Shown here piece by piece: positions 55,256-64,000 of a DNA stretch of 64,000 bases. Numbering within the stretch: the first letter of the stretch is position 1; each line of letters opens with the position of its first letter. Source of the stretch: Tetraselmis striata (taxonomy: Eukaryota > Chlorophyta > Chlorodendrophyceae > Chlorodendrales > Chlorodendraceae); assembly GCA_006384855.1 (NCBI GenBank), contig VCJN01003033.1, positions 18,501 to 82,500 on the forward strand, given 5' to 3'. The notes beneath the pieces are model-generated. The model worked only from the letters and a program-made list of their open reading frames with translations, was not told where the DNA came from and searched no databases. Made by a program: the position numbers and the translations under genes.

Positions 55256-55423
55256 TTACAGAAATATTCACCCACTATCGATATAATTATTTCGACCCAC
55301 TTTAGATCGAACTTTTATGTCACATTATGAGACCTTATTTGTATACCGACCTATTCTGCCCCTGCCGCTTTATAGATTTGGCTATCGAGAGCGAAGTGAA
55401 GCTCGCATCGTTCGACACTTTCC
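54988..55423 (+). repeat. Duplicated block, copy 2
   Basis: Second copy of the block, offset by about 660 bases. It leads into the intact continuation of the exon (FDTFHRTWKGDFPDV), so this copy carries the functional junction and copy 1 is the extra one. Confidence 0.8.
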
Positions 55424-57045
55424 ACCGGACTTGGAAGGGAGACTTCCCGGATGTCACCACGCCAAAGGTGAAGCGATTCAGCCACTGTCCCATTTGCGCG
55501 GCGGGCAAAGCACTCAAAGACCAAGCTCGCGAGATTTGCACAAAGGACATGACGCCAAAGGAACGTCAAGTGCACCGTCAACATCAGCAGCTCGTGAGGC
55601 GTCAGGTCAGAGCTGAGCAGAAGGTACACCTCGAGAGACTGCGCAAGGAACGAAGGGATCTGAACAACGCCGTCTTCCAGTCGCGCCTTGGCCATGGAAA
55701 CTTCTTCTTCTTCGAAATTGATAGCATGGACTCCGCGAAGACCCTGCTACCTCACTGGGTTCGCATCCCAAAGATTGTGAAGCCCAACATGCTCCTCAAG
55801 TACCACCTCACCTGTGTGAAGTACGACGGATACCGCTCGGACGACATCTACTACTACACCAACACCATCCCCCACGATTCGTCAACGACCTGCACTCTAA
55901 TATGGATCACGATCATGAAGGTGAGCTCGTTAGCCTCCCGATAGATTCGCCGTGGTTGTCCGGTAGCCATGGACTGATGAAATCTGATCTGCGATGCAGG
56001 AAATTCAACGCCGTGGTAGAAAGATTCCGTACATCAGAATCCAGATGGACAACACCGTCAGGGAGAACAAGAATAGGAACGTGGCGGCCCTCTGCAATTG
56101 GCTTGTGTCTATCGGCATCTGCGACGTCATTCATTGGTCTTCTTGCCTGTCGGGCACACTCACGAACGGGTTGACAAGATCTTCAGCCGCATCAGTCTTG
56201 CGCTATCTCGCAGCTCCGCCTACACAATCGAGGCCTTTCTTGACTTGGTGGCGAAGGCATTCTCGCCCACTCCGGAGATTGCTGAGCTCTCATTCTCCCT
56301 CGACTTCTCTGAGTGATTAAGGCCCCATTTCCAAGACCACATTCAGGACATCATTAAGCCGCACAAATTCGAGTTCACCCGTGACGCCGCCGCCGCGTCT
56401 GGCGGCTCGTTGCGCACCGCCTTGTGGTCCAACACACCGCTTTCTGAGCCCGTGCAGATCTTGAAGAGCGCGCCAACGGGGACGCCCGAGATTCGTGCGG
56501 GCCGGCCCCTTTTGTACGCTCTCTGCGACAAAAAGGAGCCCGACGCGGTGAAGGTCCAGAGGTACTTGGATGATTTCAAGAAGGCCAGGTCGTACATCAC
56601 GGACCTGGCGGTCCAGTGGTACTTCTCCCCAGTCGAGCGCGAGAGCTGGAGAATCTGCTCGGTACTTGGATGAGATGCAAACTGCTCCTTCGGCAGCTTT
56701 CTCCGGGTGCTGGCCGCAACGGAAAGAGGAAGTTGACGACTTCTTGCGCGAGCACGGGTAGACCGCGCCCGCCGAGGCACGTCACATGATGGCTACCAAC
56801 GCAGACCTCAACAATGCCGAAGCCGCTCGGGTTGAAGCCGAGGTTCGTGCTCAAGTGCTTGAAGATGACAGCGCCTTCCGGGGAGTTCACGCCGGCGCCA
56901 AGGAGAGGCTTCATAACAACACATCGCCCAGCGATGCAAAGGGCTCGAACCTCGTTGTCATCGACGTCTCCGATGCGAGTCCCATTGTTTGTCATTTCTG
57001 TCCTGTACGGGACAAAACAATTTGGTTCATCTCCCGTGCTTGTTA

Positions 57046-57067
57046 TTTTGTCCCAACTGGGACAAAA
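57046..57067. repeat. Perfect palindrome related to the minisatellite unit
   Basis: TTTTGTCCCA and TGGGACAAAA form 10-base arms around two bases. Similar arms occur at 57721-57738 and near 57003-57016. The minisatellite unit is itself an imperfect TTTGTC ... GACAAA inverted repeat, so the element is studded with one kind of half-site. Confidence 0.65.
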
Positions 57068-57910
57068 ATGGCGTGGCGTCTCGCTCAGGACTAACATAGT
57101 TCGCGGTCTTGGCCATCATTAGGTGCATGAGGAAGACAAGTGCCCTGAAACTCTTGGTGATTGGGAGTCGAGATTCGTCATCGGGCTTGTGAAGTCGCGT
57201 GAGACTACCGAAGACACGTTGACCGTGGCCGTATACGAGCCCTTCCATGCCCATGCAAAGGGCAAACCTCTCATGCCCCTATGGTTGTACGCGCAGACAA
57301 AAGGAGGGAAGAAGCCAGTTGACACAAGCTGGGAGAAGTGCCTGACGCTTCCTTGGAAGCTTGTTGAAGCCGTCTACCTATCGTACGCGAAGGCCATCCA
57401 CGACGCGTCGGGAAGTCGCGAGGTGTTCAACGAGGACGGCACCATGGTCAGAAAGAAGTGGTACGGTAAAAGCGTCCAAGTCGTGAAGACATATTCGCAA
57501 ACTGGGTGGCAAATCAGCCAGCCACGAAACAACTGCGTCCACGTCATGTCAACCACCCCAGCGCAACGTAAACCCGGCGGAGTCGTCAAGTTTATTTAAC
57601 GCAGCCACGAAGAAGGACTTGCTTGAGTTGGGGATGCTCAATGAATAAACTATTAGCAACGTCTTATGGCTAGCTAGCCGGTGGATAAAATCATCATAAT
57701 AAATATTGATTTGCCTCATCTTGTCCCATTTTGGACAAAATGCTCCAAAACCAACATTGGATATGCGTCGCGGCTGGCTTGCATGCTGATGAATGCTGCA
57801 CTGCACCCAAGGTCTACAAACCCAAGCTACATCACCAGTGAGTCTTAAGTACTGATAGTAGACCCGGGAACTAGGGTATAAACAAACCCTACGGTGCAAA
57901 ATGAATTCCA

Positions 57911-57937
57911 CGGTGCAAAATAGGTTAAATTACTGTT
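57911..57937 (-). repeat. Right terminal inverted repeat
   Basis: Read on the minus strand it begins AACAGTAATTT and continues AACCTATTTTGCACCG. A second copy of TTTTGCACCG lies just inside (57890-57899 as complement). Confidence 0.88.
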
Positions 57938-58012
57938 CTGGCAACCTTTCATAGTTGCTGTTAGTTTTCTTTGTAGTGCGCATTTGTGAAAGCCCTAGTG
58001 TAAAAAATAAAC
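57938..58012 (+). mobile_element. LINE family C, part right of the transposon insertion
   Basis: CTGGCAACCTTTCATAGTTG continues the LINE C sequence that stopped at 46389 and matches the 3' end of the copy at 28.4 kb (CTGGTAACCTTTCACAATTG). The first four bases are the right target duplication. Confidence 0.75.
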
Positions 58013-61000
58013 CAAAGGTAGTATTGGCAGTTCGTGAACATATGGTGTACATATGTCGTATACATGTTTCGTACTGTTTCGTACAGGTTTCGCTGATTTG
58101 CTGTAAACCCTATAATTCGAAAGAGGCTGACCACGGCTAGCCGAAGCTCGGCGGATCGGGCACTGAGGAGCAGAAATGCCCGAAAAGCTCGATTAATTGC
58201 TGCGTCGAGATGGTAAATGCCGGTTGCCAGTGAAAAAAGGCGTGGAAGAAAAAGACGTCTTTGTACCACACAGTATTTATTTTTGTCCGTACACCCGCTC
58301 CTAGTCGCTACCCCGCTGTCCAGTACGATTGTCACCTGTTTTTACTATCAAATTAATTAAAATGCGAGTAATAATCTATCCGTTATTACCATACCATATA
58401 TGACTATTACTGATGACATCATCCGAGAATTACTAGGGGAGAATTACGTGTAAGGCTCTTCCGATTTGATTTCCTGGTTTAGCTGCCGCCCCTCTCCGAT
58501 TTTGCGGCTTGCACAGCACTTTGTTTGTCATGGAAGTTCTTTTAACTGTTTTTTTAAACTGTGTAAAGCACTGCCATGGAACCTTTAAGCAAGTTCATCC
58601 TCTTCGTTAATGCCTCTTGCGCATTATTTGCTGCAAGTGCTATAGTAGTGTAGTGCAATGAGAACATACCATACATAGTGCCAAACATGTAAACCACAGT
58701 CACATGTTGATGTGGCTACGCCCCTAGCCCTCCCGGCTTCACGGCCTACCGCTTACTTGTTGCTCGATGCTTGCTGTAACTGTTCGCTGTCACTATGCTG
58801 CTGGTTGTCACTGCTCTTGTTGTCACTGTCACCCGCCATTAATCGCTGTCACTCGTCGCTCTGCCCCTTGTCCAACAACTAGTGCTCCATCTACATCCGG
58901 TTGGGCGGCCGGGCAAGCACGGCAGCCTTGCCGACGGAGGCATCATCCCCGACTGCGACGCTGATGATACGCACTTGAGGCAGCGGGCGACGCCGAGATG
59001 ACCACACCTCGTCCTCTGTGTTGTCCTTCGTCGTGGGGCGGGGAGGGTGCATGTGAATGTTGGGCGGTGGATAAGGTGGGAGTGACGGCGGTTGCTGCGG
59101 GCTGCTGCAACGTTTATGATAGCGTGGGTGGCAAGGCGCAAGCCAAGGGCGCGCGTGCTCGCGCGTGTACTCATCTGCGGTTGTGAGCTTGCGCGCATGT
59201 AATGTTTAATTCCATGAAAAAGTTCCATGAACGAAAAAGTTGCCCCCCCCCCCCCCCCCCCGCCGTTTTTCCGGGAAATCGGCAGCTAAATCAAGAAATT
59301 AATTCGGAAGAGCCTAAGGATTATTATGCATAGTGACACCATAAATGACGAAACCGAGGCTGCGTCGCCCGGACGTGAGCAGGCAGGCATGCAAGCACCC
59401 CCGCTCTCGATTTCGTACATAAATCGCTACAATGTCGGATACTTATCGACAGATTTTCACGCGGGTCGACCCATTGCATTCCATATTTGGCCGCTCCGGA
59501 TTCCAGTACTTTATAGAAGACATGTCGCACCGATGTCGAATTTCGGCCACTCAACAGAAAGGGATAAGGGAATACAACTAATCCTTAGACGCGGCATAAT
59601 CATTAGTTTCTTTAATCGATTAAGAAGCGATCGCTACTACGTGTAGAATATTGTAAGTCGTCCAAGAGCGGGCCGAATCCAAACTGAGACCGCCCAGGTT
59701 CCACCGCCCGGATAGGTTCCTGCATGAAGGTTTCGCCGGTACAAACAAACTTTGTTTATCTAGACGAACGAAGGGTATGGAGTATAGAAATGCTGGTAAT
59801 GTAACGTACATAATAATCTCCTCTATCTACATAAATCTTTGGAGCTATCTCCCGGACTCACTCCATGCATATTCATCATCATATAGTCGCTAAAGGATTA
59901 AATGGTCACCGCTAAAGGATTATATGGTCACCCCAGTCACCGTGGCCATTGCCGAACCGCCCGCATAGCAGGACGACTATGTAGTCATAGGAGATATAAC
60001 GGCGACACAACATGACTCATGATAAAATTGGTAATTAATATAGCAACAAGTAGACCCAATGCAGGAGTGTGGAATCTAGAGAGCCGCAAGGATCAATCGC
60101 AGCATTCGCTACACTGTACAGCCCCGCGTCCGCCGACCCGCCATCCCGGTGCCCGGCGTCCATCGAGGGACGGGCGGCGAGGCGGACAAGCGACGGTCGT
60201 CCGGCGTCCGGCGACGGACGAACGACGGCGTTTGGGTCCGGTCCACGCGGCGGGCTCGGCGCTTCGCGCCATGCCCGCCCCGTAGTCCTGACGAACGGCG
60301 ACGACCGGCCCACCGGCGGCGGCCGGGCGGCCGGGCGGCTGGCGACCGGTACCCGTACCGGAAGTACATGTAGCAAGCAACATGTACATGTAAGCGCGAC
60401 GGCTATTTTGGCCTGCGCGGATTTATCACGGAAGCTACAACAGATACATGTTGGGTCTATCTAATAACAGATGCGAAACTGTTCCGAAAGTCGGCGACAG
60501 ACAGACAAACAGACACACCGACACACATACAAACTCACAGACTCACCCCGTGATTGATATGGTATGATAATACAGACACTCATTGCGCGATGTATATTTG
60601 TCTTCCGGATGACCACATGCACAAGACTAAGCATCATCTATCGTGCGTGGCGCATTTGCTAGGCTGCTACCTAGTGATACGGGAACGAGCATGCACATGC
60701 AAAAAGTAGCAATAGGGCATACCAAACTGCACGATTGGAATATGACATGTGATGAGACATTTGCATGAATGAGCAGCAACATGTGTGGCGCATGTGCGAG
60801 CTAGTGACAATCGCATGGAAAATTATAGAGTATGGGCGCAACAACATCAAAGTCATATCATGAGACACTTCATGTGTGTGGGTGTGTGCATACGGATAAA
60901 CAATTGGCGGGGCAGCTATTGCAAATACAACGAGTAGCGTGCATCGAGCATGAGGCAATAGTACTAACAAAAGTTGCAGGCAAATGCAACCATAAGGCCG

Positions 61001-61146
61001 GCATGAAAAGCTGCGCGCGCAGCTTGGTGGGCTTGAAGCCTACATTGCAAGACACATAAAAGTCAGCAGTTCTCGGACCCGAAATTGGCATTAAACAAAC
61101 CAACATCCAACCCCTTTCGACAAAGTTCCCGATCACAAATTATATA
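58013..61146. other. Intergenic, no gene recognised
   Basis: Three kilobases of mixed composition without an assignable gene. They contain 19 C at 59243-59261, a GC-rich block at 60110-60360, and a CA/GACA-rich simple-sequence stretch at 60494-60545. Frames on both strands (for example 59324-59554 minus, with YKVLESGAAKYGMQWVDPRE) lack known motifs. Confidence 0.45.
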
Positions 61147-61620
61147 AGTATTCAACAGTTCTAGATTTGGTTGTTCCATGCGTTCGGTGCTTTGGGGAGA
61201 GACGAGAGAGAGAGAGAGGGAGTGCCCCGCGATGATGTCGGTACACATTCGCACCGACGGGCGTGGCGTTGTTTGGCTGGCATCTGATGCATTGTGCAAT
61301 ATTCAACCTTCAACATCTCGTCGCTAAACTGCACATAGAGGGCATGCACGAGGGTAGCGGCCCCCGTCCGGTTGATAACAGTGTCCGCTACAATAGCATG
61401 AGTCAGAGAAAGCACCGAGCCCCTAGAACATGGTGACACAGTCCCGATACCACACACCGAAATAAGCTAGATAATAGAATAACTACCATAACATATATTT
61501 CATGTGCGGGGTCGCGCGTAACAACCAGTAAGGGGCAGGAGGGGCAGTAACACACAAGCTAGACACATGTGTAAGGGGGAAAACCCTCGTGCGGATCACA
61601 CGATCACATCGGAGTGTTGT
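61147..61620. repeat. Tandem-duplicated segment, copy 1
   Basis: About 470 bases, roughly 85-90 percent identical by eye to 62602-63090. On the minus strand both copies keep an open frame of about 95 residues with LSLTHAIVADTVINR and ATLVHALYVQFSDEML, which I do not recognise. The duplicates flank the LINE D remnant. Confidence 0.8.
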
Positions 61621-61776
61621 TGGAAACCTGCAGTTACAACCGAAGAAAACACAACGCAATCAAACCCAATGCCGCATGAAACATGCATATCTAACCACCG
61701 ATACTTGTAACCATATTAAGCCACACGCAATCCCTCACCGAACCCCCCCCCCCCCCCCCCCGCGGGGGATGACCAC

Positions 61777-62600
61777 ATGACAGACGACCAGCCACTCTCC
61801 GGGAGGACTACTCCGACCTCGACGAAGAGGAAGACGAACCTGGGAGAGAGTCTATGCTGTACGACGACGATTATTGGCTTTGACTCCACCGCCGCGCCTG
61901 CCCCCCAGCCTACCTCCCCCCCCACAACCACCCATAACGATGGCCACCGTCCGACCTCCATCAACACCGATAGAACCGCCCTGAAGAACCTCCGGCGCCC
62001 ACAAACATGCCGCCTACCCCCATAAAGAACCACCCCTCGGCGGGCACCCCGTGCTCCCTGCTCGCCGACACCACCACATGCATCACTCCCATATGAACAA
62101 CATCTCCCCCACCTAACAACGGTCGCGATGGCGCCCGCTTTGAAATGGCCCCCCCTGCACGATACCTAGAGCGGGCGGGACGCTCTAACTGCCTTCGTCC
62201 AACTAGGTCTCCTCTGCGGGACACCCATACCTTAGTCGGAGTGGACGGTAACATGGAACCGCCCTAGCCCGACGCCTACCTGAGCAACGGGTCGATGCTG
62301 CAACTAGCGGACCAACAACCAACGGGCTGCTTGGGGCTCTATGCTGGACTGGGCGCGGAAGACGGACGAGAAGCCGCGAAGCCGGTGATAGCAGACATGC
62401 GCGGGGCAGCCGAAGGCTGCAACGGAATGAGGCGGGGATAGAAGCAAAAGAGGAAGGCCGGTAGCCGGAGCTGTAATACACATATGTGTCCCTACTATGC
62501 TTCGAGATGGCAGGCCCTCAGAACAACTCGGTCCGGGCGGCGGAGAGCAGCGAATTAGCATTTTGTAAGTCAACTTCAATTTCAATTCCACATGGCAATG
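61777..62600 (+). mobile_element. LINE family D remnant with TTTCAA-type tail
   Basis: The last 200 bases resemble the end of the copy at 3.7-4.7 kb (shared GAGGAAGGCCGG and AACAACTCGG blocks) and finish with short TTTCAA-type repeats at 62573-62589. A proline/threonine-rich frame at 61777-62025 may derive from its first protein. 19 C stand at 61743-61761, directly before it. The left boundary is uncertain. Confidence 0.5.
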
Positions 62601-62601
62601 T

Positions 62602-63090
62602 ACGTGTTCATCAGTTCTAGATTCGGTCGTTCCATGCGTTCGGTGCTTTGGGGAGAGATAAGACAGAGAGGGAGTGCCCCGCGATCATGTGTTCATGTGT
62701 TCGACGGGCATGGCGTTGTTGGGCCTGCATCTCATGCATTGTACAATATCCAACCTTCAACATCTCGTCGCTAAACTGCACATAGAGGGCATGCACGAGG
62801 GTAGCGACCCCCGGCCGGTTGATAACAGTGTCCGCTACAATAGCATGAGTCAGAGAAAGCGCCGAGCCCCTAGAACATGGTGACACAATCCTGATACCAC
62901 ACACCGCAATAGGCTAGATAATAGAATAACTACCACAACACATGCCCTCACGTAGTCATATATGGGGTACATATGTGCGGGGTCGCGCCCGGGCGTAACA
63001 ACCAATGGGGCGAAGGAGGGGCAATGGCAAGCAAGCTAGACACATGCGTAAAAGGGAATAACCTCGTGCTGATCACACGATCACAACGCA
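62602..63090. repeat. Tandem-duplicated segment, copy 2
   Basis: Second copy of 61147-61620. It starts about ten bases after the LINE D tail and runs into the ankyrin-like gene. Confidence 0.8.
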
Positions 63091-63610
63091 TGCATATGGG
63101 TGCAGGTTATTGGGACTACTCCTTGTTGGAGTGTGTCGTTCAAGGGGCGAACGCGGACCTGCTGAGGTACGTCATCGAGTTTACCGGTGCTTGGGACCCA
63201 CCGGGAGGTGTGGAAGGCCTCCAAGAGTACATCCAGGGCGAAGCAACCCATCACGCGGCTTTGGGTGGCAGTTTTAGGGTCACCGAACTGTTGGTGGAAC
63301 GCTTTGGAATGGCGCTCGCCCACGGATCCTATCACCTGCGGCGTCACGAGGTCATTCGTCTTTGGTGTCGTTCCTGCATTGCCGCGGACTCGACAGGCAT
63401 GATGCTGGTGCCTAAATGGCAGCTGCACCGGAGGGGGGGGGGGGTAGGCACCTCGAGGTGCTGCAGTGGGCCCATGACACCGGATACTCCGTGGATAGGG
63501 GCATGGTCATGGACGAGTTCAGAAATGTAATGGCTTCCGGTATGATACAGCCACGAGTTCTCGATTGGGCACATGACCACATGGCAGACCATGCAATTGT
63601 GATATGTTGA
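63080..63610 (+). pseudogene. Ankyrin-repeat-like gene fragment interrupted by poly-G
   Basis: One frame gives WDYSLLECVVQGANADLLRY and ATHHAALGGSFRVTELLVER, and after a run of 12 G (63433-63444) another gives RHLEVLQWAHDTGYSVDRGM and QPRVLDWAHDHMADHAIVIC with a stop. The pattern H-L-E-V-L-Q-W-A-H-x-x-G is typical of the ankyrin-like repeats abundant in protists and giant viruses. The frame differs on the two sides of the G run, so the run itself, or an error in its length, disrupts the gene. The 5' end may lie inside the duplicated segment before it. Such proteins mediate protein binding; no further role can be given. Confidence 0.55.
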
Positions 63611-64000
63611 CTTTGTGTTACATGTGCCAACCTGGTCCTAGCCAGGTACCCAATTGGTGATGCGTGGTGATGCCTTGTACCACTCCCCGAGCTACTTGGG
63701 TGCTTAATACGCTTTTAAACATACCACAACTTACGCACGCTGCGAGGAGTGGCTCTTCCCTTGCCTTCGATGCTCTAGAGTACGGGGGGGGGGGGGGGGG
63801 GGCGCTAACGACGGGTGCGGTTGCCGGCTACTCCTTGGCTCGTGTGCAACACTACCACAACTTGCACCGGCCGGTTGGGATGTGAGTGGATGATGTATGG
63901 TGTGGTATCGCTAATTGACCAGGTGATGTGAATTCCCGGATGGTCACCTTCTTCCTCAGCGACGCCACATAAACCGCATAAGACTTGAGCACTTTACCGC
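63611..64000. other. Window end, no gene recognised
   Basis: Contains 19 G at 63784-63802 within a short open frame of no known family. Nothing else stands out. Confidence 0.4.

Larger units (their letters stand above)
53142..57599 (+). pseudogene. DUF7869-like putative transposase, multi-exon, decayed copy
   Basis: The first exon (about 53142-53975) has CSCRSGYSC, the helical block YTCGRAWEALHQVSKHRR and REHVRMFLEHFFSDDLGHVE. After an intron filled with minisatellite, the next exon (to 55920) has a zinc-like pair FSHCPICAAGKAL, a long charged helix, then FFFEIDSMDSAKTLLPHWVR and MLLKYHLTCVKYDGYRSDD. The following exon (from 56000) has YIRIQMDNTVRENKNRNVAA and VFLPVGHTHERVDKIFSRIS. The blocks DxMDxxKT, QMDNxxxENKN and VGHTHERVD are the signature of a transposon-derived family found in algae and invertebrates, probably an RNase H-type catalytic core with these acidic residues and histidines at the active site. 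The C-terminal part (57123-57599) has FVIGLVKSRETTEDTLTVAV and a W-rich block resembling chromo/Tudor-like tails. Several stops and frame shifts are present. Superfamily assignment is inference. Confidence 0.7.
46390..57937. mobile_element. 11.5-kb DNA transposon with two divergent multi-exon genes
   Basis: The ends carry 27-bp inverted repeats that match at 24 positions (both contain AACCTATTTTGCACCG). CTGG is duplicated on both sides, and the flanking LINE C sequence rejoins exactly as in the unsplit LINE C copy at 28.4 kb. This proves the boundaries. Inside, a plus-strand gene (53.1-57.6 kb) resembles DUF7869-type transposon proteins, and a minus-strand gene (52.6-46.4 kb) encodes a large protein of unknown function. 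The two diverge from a shared intergenic region at about 52.6-53.1 kb. Introns of both hold arrays of one 24-bp minisatellite. Four-base duplications are known for Sola1/Sola2 and some Academ elements, so a Sola-like assignment is a hypothesis only. Several stops and frame shifts in both genes suggest that this copy is inactive. Confidence 0.88.
2571..63802. repeat. Dispersed long poly-C/poly-G tracts (17 loci)
   Basis: Uninterrupted runs, plus-strand base and position: C 2571-2594, G 4480-4500, C 4972-4990, C 5001-5021, C 5729-5747, G 10653-10669, G 19144-19164, C 24650-24673, G 26532-26553, C 32193-32213, C 33127-33148, C 40564-40586, C 53104-53122, C 59243-59261, C 61743-61761, G 63433-63444 and G 63784-63802. 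All but one are 17-24 bases long. They lie in intergenic DNA, one intron and several transposon copies. Confidence 0.95.

Noticed and set aside
46390-57937. A Polinton or integrated giant-virus segment
   Set aside because: There is no capsid, packaging ATPase, protein-primed polymerase or integrase signature. Inverted repeats are only 27 bp, and the genes are intron-rich.
60110-60360. A GC-rich block as an rRNA or gene promoter island
   Set aside because: No rRNA sequence is recognisable, no gene lies next to it, and all frames through it are low-complexity.

Overview
The window is nuclear DNA from a protist-like eukaryote with spliceosomal GT-AG introns, GC-rich genes and a heavy load of transposable elements. 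A flagellated green alga is my best guess: there is a tubulin tyrosine ligase-like gene, and the tyrosine-recombinase retroelements resemble the Kangaroo/TOC type known from volvocine algae. This is inference and no marker gene settles it. There is no sign of a bacterial or organellar origin.

Host genes, left to right: an astacin metalloprotease with a probable signal-peptide exon (about 0.2-2.0 kb, minus); an F-box/leucine-rich-repeat protein (6.7-8.5 kb, minus); a pyridoxamine-phosphate-oxidase-like flavoprotein (14.2-14.7 kb, plus); a small secreted coiled-coil protein (16.6-17.1 kb, minus); a WRN-type 3'-5' exonuclease fused to three CCCH zinc fingers (32.4-34.3 kb, plus, three exons); a secreted cysteine-rich protein (36.8-37.6 kb, plus, disturbed frame); a tubulin tyrosine ligase-like enzyme (38.1-39.9 kb, minus, at least five exons); and an ankyrin-like gene interrupted by a poly-G run (63.1-63.6 kb, plus).

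Mobile elements fill most of the rest. There are four LINE families, called A-D here. A: 25.0-28.0 kb plus, and 17.3-18.3 kb minus. B: nearly full length at 40.6-45.2 kb minus, with truncated copies at 20.2-21.1 kb and 8.95-9.1 kb. C: 28.4-29.05 kb minus, and 45.3-46.4 kb continuing at 57.94 kb. D: 3.7-4.7 kb and 61.8-62.6 kb. Fossil retroelements are a Ty1/copia copy with both LTRs (9.2-13.8 kb), DIRS/PAT-like fragments (3.0-3.6, 18.8-20.2 and 22.2-25.0 kb), and a very young non-autonomous PAT-like element with split direct repeats (29.1-32.0 kb). A 387-bp hAT-type MITE packed with CTGCAG motifs sits inside LINE A at 17.5 kb.

The most striking object is an 11.5-kb DNA transposon at 46390-57937. 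It has 27-bp terminal inverted repeats and a 4-bp CTGG target duplication, and it interrupts a LINE C copy whose uninterrupted counterpart lies in this same window. It carries two divergent multi-exon genes: a DUF7869-like, probably RNase H-fold transposase on the plus strand, and a roughly 1,300-residue protein of unknown function on the minus strand. Introns of both genes hold arrays of the same 24-bp minisatellite. This copy has in-frame stops and is probably inactive.

At least seventeen poly-C or poly-G tracts of 12-24 bases are scattered through genes, introns and transposons.
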